A stretch of DNA of 64,000 bases. It comes from Bacillota bacterium (GTDB lineage Bacteria > Bacillota > Clostridia > Christensenellales > SZUA-584). The stretch covers positions 1 to 64,000 of the forward strand of contig JAEZKQ010000023.1 of the NCBI GenBank assembly GCA_023436115.1, read 5' to 3'. The position numbers and the translations under genes are program-made. Below are positions 8,975 through 17,160 of this stretch, piece by piece. Within the stretch, counting starts at the first letter, position 1. Each line of letters starts with the position of its first letter. The notes beneath the pieces were generated by a model. The model had not been told where the DNA came from, searched no databases, and was given only the letters and a program-made list of their open reading frames with translations.

Positions 8975-9631
8975 ATGAAGACAAGGTGCTCGATATTTTC
9001 ATCGATAGTTGTTATTGTTAATGCCGGAAGCGGTAGTAAGGTTTTGAATATGGCAAAGAGTTTCGGTATTACTGGCGGCACGATGGTCATGGGAAGAGGA
9101 ACAATTAAAAACCGTATGTTGGAATTTTTTGAGATTAAAGATACTCATAAAGAAATTGTGACTATGGTCAGTGAAACGAGCGTCGCGCATAAAGTTATAA
9201 ACGATCTCAACAACGAGTTTCATTTTAGTAAGAAGAACCATGGCATTGCATATCTATCGCCGATTGCTCAGGTTTATGGTATCAGCCGCTTTCAATGCGG
9301 AATTAATACGGAAAAAGGTGTGGAAGAGGTTATGTATCAAGCGATTTATACAATTGTGGAAAAAGGAAACGCCGAAAGTGTTGTTGAGGCGGCTGAAAAG
9401 GCAGGCTCACGCGGCGGAACAATCATCAATGGACGGGGCGCGGGCATCCATGAAACCAGTAAGCTTTTTGCAATGGAGATTGAGCCGCAGAAGGAAGTTG
9501 TTCTGATTATCTCGGAAGCGGAAAGCACTGATAAAATCGTTCAGAGCATTCGTGATGAACTAAAGATCGACGACCCCGGAAAGGGAATCATTTTTGTGCA
9601 GGATGTCACGCACGCGTACGGTTTGTATTAA
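8975..9631 (+). CDS. Double PII-like (GlnB/GlnK superfamily) signalling protein
   Basis: A 218-residue protein made of two PII-like ferredoxin folds in tandem: residues about 8-105 and 115-218. Both halves repeat the same pattern, GSGSKVLNMAKSFGITGGTMVMGRG against GNAESVVEAAEKAGSRGGTIINGRG, each followed by a loop and a hydrophobic strand (IVTMVSE, VVLIISE). Ordinary PII proteins are about 112 residues and trimeric; a fused pair would give an altered geometry. I do not see the uridylylation tyrosine of the GlnB T-loop. AAGGAG at 8959-8964 lies inside the end of the DUF1538 gene, so the two are coupled and probably work together. Confidence 0.85.
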   Translation: MKTRCSIFSSIVVIVNAGSGSKVLNMAKSFGITGGTMVMGRGTIKNRMLEFFEIKDTHKEIVTMVSETSVAHKVINDLNNEFHFSKKNHGIAYLSPIAQVYGISRFQCGINTEKGVEEVMYQAIYTIVEKGNAESVVEAAEKAGSRGGTIINGRGAGIHETSKLFAMEIEPQKEVVLIISEAESTDKIVQSIRDELKIDDPGKGIIFVQDVTHAYGLY

Positions 9632-9776
9632 TTGGGAGACCGGCCGACGTGAAGCGGTTCTCGGTTGAGAGATTGACGGCAGGTCCCCTTTGTATTCACC
9701 AGCAAGCGATGATTGATACCGCTAGTCCTTAATTTCTATTGCATCGCTATATTATAGATATTGGCGATATCTTCTA

Positions 9777-10761
9777 TCACGAAGAGGCTGCGGCTGCGGA
9801 GGCTGATGCCGCAGCAGAAGCGGCGATTATAGCCGCTTGCTGCGCAATGATGATGTTGGTTATACTGGTTGAAAGCGCTGTATTTAAAATGTTGACCTGA
9901 TCGACTGTGCTTAGTGATACGAGACCGACAGACAGCAATAACAGTTCTTGTTTTGTGACAGACCAAATTCCAAAGCCTTGCTTACAGCGCAGAAGCTCGC
10001 TTGTTTTTTCAATTTGATCGGCAATATCGCCTGTATCAAGAGGTAGCAAGGCCAACACGCCAAGCGACGAAATCGTGTAAGGCATGATTGAGTTTCAGTC
10101 CGCGGTTTTTCAACGCATTGCGCAAATCTAAAACGCGTGTTTCTATACCCGTGTCGCTTCCGCCCAACACCAATACTTGTGTGAGTGCCTGAACACCCAT
10201 GCCCGAATGAAACTCAGGGCGTAGAATCTCAAAATACCTCTCCATATTTCTGACACCGTCTCGAATGTCAATATCCGAAAGCGCCAGCATCGCCGAGAAA
10301 ATATAGTCATCTTGTCCCGTGAGGAAACGGTGCATATCTTTCATACTGTCATAAAACGCACGCATTCTTCGAATCTTTTCTGCGTATTCATCTCTCGAAG
10401 CGTTAGCCGCAATCTGATAAGCGGCAATAACAAGATAGTCGCACGCTCCAAAACGCTGCTGTTTCATGACTTCATAGGCCTTAAGCGTATCCGAAAACCG
10501 CTCGTCCGGGTTTTCGCTCAGTGAAAGAAGCGTCGCAATCGTCATTGCAGTGTTACCGCGGAACGTCGAAAACAAACCCGTATTTATTTTGATAAGCGCG
10601 TAGCATTCTTGAATGGCAGGAATATCAATGGCTTTATTCTGGGCTGTATAAAGCAGGGCGGCCAGTCGCTTGATCATGGCGTGCTGCCAGATAAATTCTT
10701 TCTTTATTGTTTGTGCATTATCCGCAAAAAGCTCCAGCCTTTGAAGATCTATTGACGCCAT
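9777..10761 (-). pseudogene. DUF4003 family gene broken by a frameshift
   Basis: The 5' part (10761 down to 10036) encodes a DUF4003-like helical protein (GLFSTFRGNTAMTIATLLSLSENPDERF, LTGQDDYIFSAMLALSD, VQALTQVLVLGGSD). The 3' part lies in another frame (10085 down to 9777) and continues the family pattern, TISSLGVLALLPLD, GFGIWSVTKQELLL, and an alanine-rich tail. The two overlap around 10060-10095, where the equivalent of one extra base moves the ribosome into a frame ending VGLATS. Joined, they give a normal-length family member of about 325 residues. No long homopolymer sits at the break, so it is a real mutation or an assembly error. ATG 10761 has GGGAGG upstream. Confidence 0.8.
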
Positions 10762-10830
10762 TATCATACCTCCCAAAATAGCTTCCTTCATTTTATCAGA
10801 AAAAGTAAGTTTATGCTACTGTCTACGGAC

Positions 10831-10870
10831 TTAATTAAAAAAGAGCTGTCTCTGTGTAAGACAGCCCTTT
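10831..10870 (-). terminator. Intrinsic terminator of the PFOR gene
   Basis: A nine-base stem (10843-10851 with 10859-10867, one mismatch) is followed on the minus strand by TTTTTTAATTAA. T-rich sequence on the other side also allows some function on the plus strand. Confidence 0.8.
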
Positions 10871-10892
10871 CGTCTTTTTGTTTGAGAGGTAA

Positions 10893-13800
10893 TCAGCCTT
10901 CGGCCATTTTCTTGTAGAAGTTGTAGCGTTCCTTGGCTTGCTCTTCAGCTTCCACAAACAGATCCTCGGCCACTTCGGGGAACAGCTTCTGCAGAGATTT
11001 GTAACGGATCTCGCTGCGGATGAAGTCCTGATAGCTGCCGGTAGGCTCCTTGCTGTCCAGTGTGAACGGGTTCTTGCCCTGCTCCTTAAGCATCGGGTTG
11101 TACCTGTAAAGGTGCCAATAACCAGCGTCCACTGCGAGTTTCATCTCGGCCTGTGTCTTGCCCATATTGATACCGTGGTTGATACACGGCGCATAAGCGA
11201 TGATCAGCGAAGGACCGTCATAGCTTTCGGCTTCGAGCATGGCCTTGATCAGCTGTGAATGGTTAGCGCCCATGCATGTCTGAGCGACATACACGTAGCC
11301 GTAGGTCATAGCGATGGCACCAAGGTCTTTCTTCTTCGTGCGCTTGCCGGCTGCCGCAAACTTCGCCACAGAACCCGTCGGGGTCGCTTTGCTGGCCTGA
11401 CCGCCTGTGTTGGAGTAAACTTCGGTATCGAGAACGAGTATGTTGACATCCTCGCCCATAGCCATCACGTGATCGAGACCGCCGTAACCGATGTCGTAAG
11501 CCCAACCGTCACCGCCGATGATCCAGATAGACTTCTTAACGAGCAGATCATCGTTGTTTTCCACGATGGTGAGCAGCTCTTTTTCCTTACCGGTTGCTTT
11601 TGCAATGGCATCGGGCAGCAGAGCTTTCACTTTTGCTGCATAGACTTTAGACTCATCACCCTTGTTGGCGTTTTCGAGCCATCCGGCCAGTGTCTCTTTT
11701 AAGTCACCGCTGGTTATCTCAAGCAATTCACGCACCGTGTCTTTAAGCATAGAACGGCGCTGGACAATACCCAGATTCATACCGAAGCCGAATTCGGCAT
11801 TGTCTTCGAACAGCGAGTTTGCCCAAGCCGGCCCATGACCATCCTCATTTTTCGTGTAGGGGCAGGTGGGGGTGTTGCCGCTGTAAATGGACGAGCAACC
11901 AGTGGCATTTGCTATAATCATACGGTCTCCGAAGAGCTGTGTGACCAGTTTGACATAAGGTGTTTCACCGCAGCCTGCGCAAGCGCCCGAGAACTCAAAC
12001 AACGGACGAATGAACTGAGATCCGATAACTGTCGATTTGTTAACCTGAATATCCGGCTGTTTGAGGTTGACAGCGAAATCCCAATTCGGTCCTTCTTTAA
12101 CAAGCTCTTCAGCAAGAGGTGTCATAACAAGCGCTTTTTCTTTTGCGGGGCAGATATCAGCGCAGTTTCCGCAACCGGTGCAATCCAACGGCGAAACCTG
12201 CATTCTGTATTTGTATCCTGCGATCTCTTTGCCGCGCGCATCCTTTGTGATATAGGTTTCCGGTGCATCTTTGAGGTCTTCCTCTTTCGCAAGGAAAGGA
12301 CGGATGACAGCATGCGGGCAGATGAATGAGCACTGGTTACACATGATACAGTTCTCAGGGATCCACTTGGGCACGTTCACCGCGATGCCGCGTTTTTCGA
12401 ACTGCGTGGTGCCTGTCGGGAAGAAGCCGCGCGGATCGAACGCCGAAACCGGAAGCTCGTCGCCCTTTTGCTCGATAATCGGATACAGAACCTTGGCAAA
12501 GAACTCTCCGGCATCTTTCGGAGCCTGAGCCACAGCAGCACCTTCTAAGGTGTCAGCCCAGCTTGCCGGGTAATTAACTTCTTCAAGACCTTCCGCACCC
12601 ATATCAATGGCGGTGTTGTTCATATTGACGATCTTGTCGCCCTTCTTGCCATAGGTCTTCTTAACAGCTTGCTTCATGTAGTCGATCGCTTCCGCTTCGG
12701 GAATGATACCGGCTACTTTGAAGAATGCGGCCTGCATGACGGTGTTGATACGGCCGCCCATACCCGCTTTTTCAGCGATATCGATCGCATCGATGTTGTA
12801 GAATTTGATCTTCTTTTTCGCAATGATATTCTTAACCTGCGCGGGAAGCTCTCTCTCAAGATCCTCAAGCGTTGTCCACCGGGAGTTCAGCAGGAATATG
12901 CCGCCTTCCTTTAAGTCGGACAACATGTCGTAACGCGTCACATAAGACGGGTTGTGGCAGGCTACGAAATCCGCCACGTCAATAAGGTATGTAGACTGGA
13001 TTTTGCTCTTGCCGAAACGCAGGTGCGATACGGTCAGACCGCCGGACTTTTTGGAGTCGTAGCTGAAATAGCCTTGCGCGTACATATCAGTGTGGTCGCC
13101 AATGATTTTGATTGAGTTTTTGTTGGCACCGACAGTACCGTCGCTGCCCAGACCGTAGAACTTGCAGCGGTATGTACCTGCGGGCGCAGCGTCGATCCTA
13201 TCAGAATAATCAAGGCTCAAGTGCGTCACATCGTCGTTGATACCCACGGTGAAGTGGTTTTTCATTTCGCCCTTCAGGTTGTCGAATACGGCTTTGACCA
13301 TTGACGGTGTGAACTCTTTTGACGACAGACCATAACGGCCGCCGATCACCTTAATATTCTTGCCGTTTTCGGCGAGAACGGTGATAACATCCTGATAAAG
13401 AGGTTCACCGGCAGCACCGGGTTCTTTTGTTCTGTCAAGCACGCAAATCTTCTTTACGCTGGCAGGCAGCACGGAGAGGAAATGCTTGGCGCTGAACGGA
13501 CGGAACAGACGGACTTTGATGGCGCCGACTTTGTATCCGTTTGCGTTCAAATAGTTGATGGCTTCTTCTGTTGCTTCTGCACCGCTGCCCATGAGCACGA
13601 TGATTTCTTCGGCATCGGGTGCGCCTACATAATCGAATAAGCCATATTTTCTGCCGAAAGCTTTGTAGAATTCGTCCATCACCTGCTCTACGATGGCGGG
13701 TGTGGCATCATAATACTTATTCGCAGCTTCTCTGTTCTGGAAGTAGATATCGGGATTCTGGGCTGTGCCCTGCAGATGGGGATGTTCCGGGTTCATTGCA

Positions 13801-14414
13801 CGCATTCTGAAATCGGCAATGGCTTCTTTGTCGGCCAGTTCTGCCAGTGTCTCATAATCAAGCGAGTCAATCTTTTGCACTTCGTGAGATGTACGGAAGC
13901 CATCGAAGAAATGCAGGAAGGGCACCTTGGCCTTCAGTGTGGACAGATGTGCCACAGCTGCTAAGTCCATAACTTCTTGCACGCTGCATGATGCCAGCAT
14001 AGCAAAACCTGTCTGGCGTGTTGCCATGACGTCGCTGTGATCACCGAAGATGGAGAGCGCATGCGCTGCCAAACTTCTTGCCGTAACATGGAAAACGCAA
14101 GGAAGCAGCTCACCCGCGATCTTGTACATGTTGGGGATCATCAGCAGCAGGCCCTGAGAAGCTGTGAAGGTGGAAGTAAACGCACCTGTCACCAAAGAGC
14201 CGTGAACCGCGCCGGCCGCACCGGCTTCGGACTGCATTTCAGCAATCCTCATTTTCTGACCGAAGATATTTCTTCTATCATGAGCCGCCCATTCGTCGCA
14301 GACTTCTGCCATGGGCGATGAAGGTGTGATGGGGTAAATTGCGCCGACGTCAGAAAACGCATACGCGACATGAGCAGCGGCGGTATTGCCATCAATCGTT
14401 TGTTTTGTAGCCAT
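10893..14414 (-). CDS. nifJ: Pyruvate:ferredoxin (flavodoxin) oxidoreductase, single chain
   Basis: A 1173-residue homodimeric-type PFOR that oxidises pyruvate with CoA to acetyl-CoA and CO2, reducing ferredoxin. Visible domains in order: pyrimidine-binding domain (AIYPITPSSPMAE), a gamma domain, an 8Fe ferredoxin insert (CIMCNQCSFICPHAV and CTGCGNCADICPAK), and the thiamine diphosphate domain (GCGETPYVKL, GDGWAYDIGYGGLDHV, TEVYSNTGGQASKATP). A Cys-rich feature near the C-terminus fits the extra cluster. Start ATG 14414 has AAGGAGG upstream; an open frame extending further has no ribosome site. Reduced ferredoxin from this enzyme would feed the Rnf complex encoded at 22.8-27.7 kb. Confidence 0.97.
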   Translation of the reverse strand: MATKQTIDGNTAAAHVAYAFSDVGAIYPITPSSPMAEVCDEWAAHDRRNIFGQKMRIAEMQSEAGAAGAVHGSLVTGAFTSTFTASQGLLLMIPNMYKIAGELLPCVFHVTARSLAAHALSIFGDHSDVMATRQTGFAMLASCSVQEVMDLAAVAHLSTLKAKVPFLHFFDGFRTSHEVQKIDSLDYETLAELADKEAIADFRMRAMNPEHPHLQGTAQNPDIYFQNREAANKYYDATPAIVEQVMDEFYKAFGRKYGLFDYVGAPDAEEIIVLMGSGAEATEEAINYLNANGYKVGAIKVRLFRPFSAKHFLSVLPASVKKICVLDRTKEPGAAGEPLYQDVITVLAENGKNIKVIGGRYGLSSKEFTPSMVKAVFDNLKGEMKNHFTVGINDDVTHLSLDYSDRIDAAPAGTYRCKFYGLGSDGTVGANKNSIKIIGDHTDMYAQGYFSYDSKKSGGLTVSHLRFGKSKIQSTYLIDVADFVACHNPSYVTRYDMLSDLKEGGIFLLNSRWTTLEDLERELPAQVKNIIAKKKIKFYNIDAIDIAEKAGMGGRINTVMQAAFFKVAGIIPEAEAIDYMKQAVKKTYGKKGDKIVNMNNTAIDMGAEGLEEVNYPASWADTLEGAAVAQAPKDAGEFFAKVLYPIIEQKGDELPVSAFDPRGFFPTGTTQFEKRGIAVNVPKWIPENCIMCNQCSFICPHAVIRPFLAKEEDLKDAPETYITKDARGKEIAGYKYRMQVSPLDCTGCGNCADICPAKEKALVMTPLAEELVKEGPNWDFAVNLKQPDIQVNKSTVIGSQFIRPLFEFSGACAGCGETPYVKLVTQLFGDRMIIANATGCSSIYSGNTPTCPYTKNEDGHGPAWANSLFEDNAEFGFGMNLGIVQRRSMLKDTVRELLEITSGDLKETLAGWLENANKGDESKVYAAKVKALLPDAIAKATGKEKELLTIVENNDDLLVKKSIWIIGGDGWAYDIGYGGLDHVMAMGEDVNILVLDTEVYSNTGGQASKATPTGSVAKFAAAGKRTKKKDLGAIAMTYGYVYVAQTCMGANHSQLIKAMLEAESYDGPSLIIAYAPCINHGINMGKTQAEMKLAVDAGYWHLYRYNPMLKEQGKNPFTLDSKEPTGSYQDFIRSEIRYKSLQKLFPEVAEDLFVEAEEQAKERYNFYKKMAEG

Positions 14415-14515
14415 ATTTATCCTCCTTAAATGATTAAAATCATGTACTAAACGTGTTAAATCCAAACTGGAGCCATGAAAACAGCCTAAAATGTAGTCTG
14501 TTCACAATCTTAAAT

Positions 14516-14544
14516 ATTATATATTTTTTTACCCCAATGGTCAA
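14516..14544 (-). promoter_or_regulatory. Strong promoter of the PFOR gene with overlapping inverted repeat
   Basis: On the minus strand TTGACC (14544-14539) and TATAAT (14521-14516) are separated by exactly 17 bases, about 100 bases before the start codon. TACCCC at 14530-14535 and GGGGTA at 14552-14557 form an inverted repeat that brackets the -35, and a third GGGGTA follows at 14573-14578. This could be an operator. Confidence 0.8.
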
Positions 14545-14699
14545 CTAAAAAGGGGTATAAAGAAAGCGTCTGGGGGTAAATACATTTGGTTTTCGCTTCT
14601 TATTTTCGGCAAAATATCAATTAGGGGAAAAATAACTTTAACGTTATCCAGAATATATGGAAACTACGGAAATTAATAATTTTACCGATAGATTATGGA

Positions 14700-14895
14700 A
14701 TGGTTAACTTGGTTTGCCGTCAGGGTCATAGCAAACTGAGGTGTAAAAAGGAGGCAAGCCCGTTTAGTCGGAATGGAGATGCTAAGGCCTTAAGCAAAAG
14801 GGGTCGTCTTGTGAGCCATATCGAAACTGAACAGAAGGCTGTCTGTTTTAAGCCAGACACGCGCAATCATTGAGGCGGATAACATACGGATAAAA
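14700..14895 (+). ncRNA. Possible structured non-coding RNA, family not identified
   Basis: This stretch of the 610-base gap between the PFOR and MreB genes holds no long reading frame but several pairing segments: GGTTTGC (about 14711) with GCAAACT (about 14731), and TGTCTG with CAGACA around 14839-14859. It has purine-rich unpaired runs such as GTAAAAAGGAGGCAAGCCC. Large structured RNAs such as raiA occur in this kind of setting in Clostridia, but I do not recognise a diagnostic motif. The strand is inferred from the look of the unpaired runs only. Confidence 0.3.
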
Positions 14896-14960
14896 CACTG
14901 GATGCATTCGTGGAAGGTCTGCGCGAAAAAGGATATCGCCTTGAGACGCTTCCACAGGGG

Positions 14961-15010
14961 CTTATAAAAACAAAAATGCGCGGCGGGCCATATTAAGGCT
15001 TTTGCCGCGC
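14961..15010 (-). terminator. Intrinsic terminator of the mreB-like gene
   Basis: GCGCGGC at 14978-14984 pairs with GCCGCGC at 15004-15010, with an inner GGCC/GGCT pairing. On the minus strand it is followed by ATTTTTGTTTTTAT. Confidence 0.85.
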
Positions 15011-15024
15011 TATGAGGAGAAAGC

Positions 15025-16056
15025 TTACTGTGTAGGTTCGGTGGTCAGCTCATGTTCATAAGTGGAAGCTTCCATGCTTTCAAGCGCCAGTCCTGCACCT
15101 GTTGCCACGGCATCAAGCGGGTGCTCCGAACGCCGTACGGGCATTCCCGTTGCTTTGGCGACCAGACGGTTAAAGCCCTGCAATAAGCTGCCGCCGCCGG
15201 TTAATACGATGCCCTCGTTGATAATATCGGCTGCCAGTTCAGGCGGCGTTTGTTCCAGAACACCTTTTATTGCGTCAATAATACTCTGCACGGGTTCCAT
15301 CAGCGCGCTGCGTATGCTGGCCGAATCCACTGCGATCGATTTGGGCAGTCCCGATGAAATATCACGCCCGCGAACATCCATAGTCTGTTCTTTGCCTTGC
15401 TCGACAACACATCCCAGTGTCATTTTGATTTGTTCCGCCGTGCTTTCGCCGATGACCATACCATGATTCTTTTTGACATGCTTCAATATGGCTTCATCCA
15501 TATGGTTACCGCCAATTCGCAGGCTGCGTGCCGTTACAATACCGCCAAGTGATATAATGGCGACTTCGCTGGTGCCGCCGCCTACATCCACAACCATACA
15601 GCCCTTGGCCTGATGGACATTGAGCCCTGCACCGATTGCAGCAGCCATGGGTTCGTCGAGCAGGTACACTTCCCGGGCTCCTGCCGATTTTACCGCTTCT
15701 TCTACAGCGCGCTTTTCAACTTCGGTGATTCCGCATGGTATGCAGATCACGATGCGCGGACTGCGTTTGATAAGCCCCTGCGGAATAGCCTTGTTGATGA
15801 AATATTTAAGCATGATCTCCGTCGTGTTATAGTCTGCTATAACGCCGTCTTTAAGCGGTCTGACAGCTAAAATACCGCCCGGCGTGCGTCCAATCATTTT
15901 TTTTGCTTCCTCGCCCACCGCAAGTATGTCTTTCTTGTTGTTCTTCATTGCCACCACAGAGGGTTCGCGCAGTATGATGCCCTTGCCCTTCATATAGACA
16001 AGCGTGTTCGCTGTACCCAGATCGATCCCGAGGCACGGCGTTAAAAAGGATAACAT
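15025..16056 (-). CDS. mreB: MreB/Mbl family actin-like cell-shape protein
   Basis: A 343-residue bacterial actin. ATP-binding motifs are complete: phosphate-1 LGIDLGTANTLVY at the N-terminus, PRIVICIPCGITEVEKRAV, phosphate-2 MVVDVGGGTSEVAIISLGG, and the adenosine motif IVLTGGGSLLQGF. It polymerises under the membrane and guides elongation-mode wall synthesis. It stands alone with its own terminator, without mreC or mreD, so it is more like Mbl or MreBH in context. The start at 16056 has GGAGG six bases upstream; a longer frame from 16071 would begin inside that site. The conserved membrane-binding hydrophobic N-terminus is MLSFLTPCLG. Confidence 0.93.
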   Translation of the reverse strand: MLSFLTPCLGIDLGTANTLVYMKGKGIILREPSVVAMKNNKKDILAVGEEAKKMIGRTPGGILAVRPLKDGVIADYNTTEIMLKYFINKAIPQGLIKRSPRIVICIPCGITEVEKRAVEEAVKSAGAREVYLLDEPMAAAIGAGLNVHQAKGCMVVDVGGGTSEVAIISLGGIVTARSLRIGGNHMDEAILKHVKKNHGMVIGESTAEQIKMTLGCVVEQGKEQTMDVRGRDISSGLPKSIAVDSASIRSALMEPVQSIIDAIKGVLEQTPPELAADIINEGIVLTGGGSLLQGFNRLVAKATGMPVRRSEHPLDAVATGAGLALESMEASTYEHELTTEPTQ

Positions 16057-16140
16057 AGACAACCTCCACATTATGTAATGTTATAATTGTGCCTATATAG
16101 GTTGTTTTTATACATTTAATTTGAGGTGGGATTGTTTTTC

Positions 16141-16169
16141 TTGTCATGAAACGATTTACAAGATAGAAT
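16141..16169 (+). promoter_or_regulatory. Promoter of the amidase gene
   Basis: TTGTCA and TAGAAT are separated by 17 bases, about 70 bases before the amidase start, in the divergent region shared with mreB. A palindrome CCTATATAGG lies nearby at about 16092-16101. Confidence 0.5.
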
Positions 16170-16241
16170 AACACTATCATATTCAATTTCTTCTCAGGCG
16201 TGGTTGGTGTTGGTAGATTGTCTAGTAAGGATGGATGACCG

Positions 16242-17012
16242 ATGAATAACACAAGACAACAGATGGAAATTGACCCGCCCCGCAGGCGCAGGTATCGGCT
16301 GAATGTAAAGAAACTTGGTTTAACACTTGTGACGATTGGCTGCGTAGCGGCGCTTGTGGTATTGCTTGTGCAATACGCGCTGACTGAAGAAACGCAGGCT
16401 CAGCCTGAAAATGCCCTTGCAGGACCTCAGGGCATGGATCTGTCCGCAAATGCACTTGAAGGTAAATGTATCGTGATAGATGCCGGGCATGGCGGGTTCG
16501 ACCCGGGTACAATGGGCGCTACGGGAGTGCGCGAGGATGAGCTTAATCTTAAGGTGGCCCAGCATTTAAAAAACGAGCTGGAAGGCTTGGGGGCGCAGAT
16601 CATCATGACCCGCAGCGATGAAAACGCCATTGCAGAAACAAAGGATGAGGATATGGCTGAGCGCCGCCGTATCATTGAGGAGAGCGGATCGGATATTGTG
16701 ATCAGCATTCATATGAATTCTCATACCGACCCATCAACTCAAGGCCCGCTGGTGCTGTTTATGCCCGGTTCAACACAGGGCAAAGAGCTGGCTGATGAGA
16801 TCATGAAATCACTTAACGATACGCTGGGTACAGACGGCAACGCCCGCAGCGATAGCCTGTATATATTAAAAAGCGGAAACCAGCCGTGTGTGCTCGTGGA
16901 ATGCGGATATTTAAGCAACGCTACGGAAGAAGCGAGTCTGATGCGTGACGACTATCAAAGCAAACTTGCCGCGGCCATATGCAAGGGCGCTGCGATGTTT
17001 TTAGCCGAATAA
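16242..17012 (+). CDS. cwlD: N-acetylmuramoyl-L-alanine amidase, CwlD-like
   Basis: A 256-residue Amidase_3 enzyme with a basic cytosolic N-terminus and one membrane-spanning segment (about residues 27-48), placing the catalytic domain outside the membrane. Zinc and catalytic residues are visible: IDAGHGGFDPG (first His), REDELNLKVA (Glu), ISIHMNSH (second His) and VLVECGYLSNATEE (catalytic Glu). It cleaves the amide bond between muramic acid and the stem peptide. Length and layout fit CwlD, which makes muramic-delta-lactam in spore cortex, but a vegetative amidase is possible. The ribosome site is weak (AAGGA at about 16226). Confidence 0.85.
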   Translation: MNNTRQQMEIDPPRRRRYRLNVKKLGLTLVTIGCVAALVVLLVQYALTEETQAQPENALAGPQGMDLSANALEGKCIVIDAGHGGFDPGTMGATGVREDELNLKVAQHLKNELEGLGAQIIMTRSDENAIAETKDEDMAERRRIIEESGSDIVISIHMNSHTDPSTQGPLVLFMPGSTQGKELADEIMKSLNDTLGTDGNARSDSLYILKSGNQPCVLVECGYLSNATEEASLMRDDYQSKLAAAICKGAAMFLAE

Positions 17013-17054
17013 ACTTTTTAAGTTAATCAGTATTCATATTGAAGCTAAAGATTC

Positions 17055-17083
17055 ACGGCAGTCCATTACGGACTGCCGTTTTG
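17055..17083 (+). terminator. Intrinsic terminator after the amidase gene
   Basis: A perfect ten-base stem (ACGGCAGTCC at 17055-17064 with GGACTGCCGT at 17070-17079) with a five-base loop, followed by TTTTG. Confidence 0.9.
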
Positions 17084-17099
17084 CGCGGTTTGGCATGTA

Positions 17100-17129
17100 T
17101 TGTGAATGCATTCACTGTTATGGTATATT
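17100..17129 (+). promoter_or_regulatory. Promoter with 14-base palindromic operator, AraC-GyrI gene
   Basis: TTGTGA (17100-17105) and TATATT (17124-17129) are 18 bases apart. The perfect palindrome GTGAATGCATTCAC at 17102-17115 covers the -35. Its position suggests repression or autoregulation of the gene that follows at 17161. Confidence 0.55.
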
Positions 17130-17160
17130 ATGAGAAAGATAAAATTGGAGGACATAACGC

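Noticed and set aside
14890..14997. Coding-like plus-strand strip reading TLDAFVEGLREKGYRLETLP
   Set aside because: It has no start codon, follows a stop directly, and its end overlaps the minus-strand terminator of mreB; most likely chance, though a gene remnant is not excluded.
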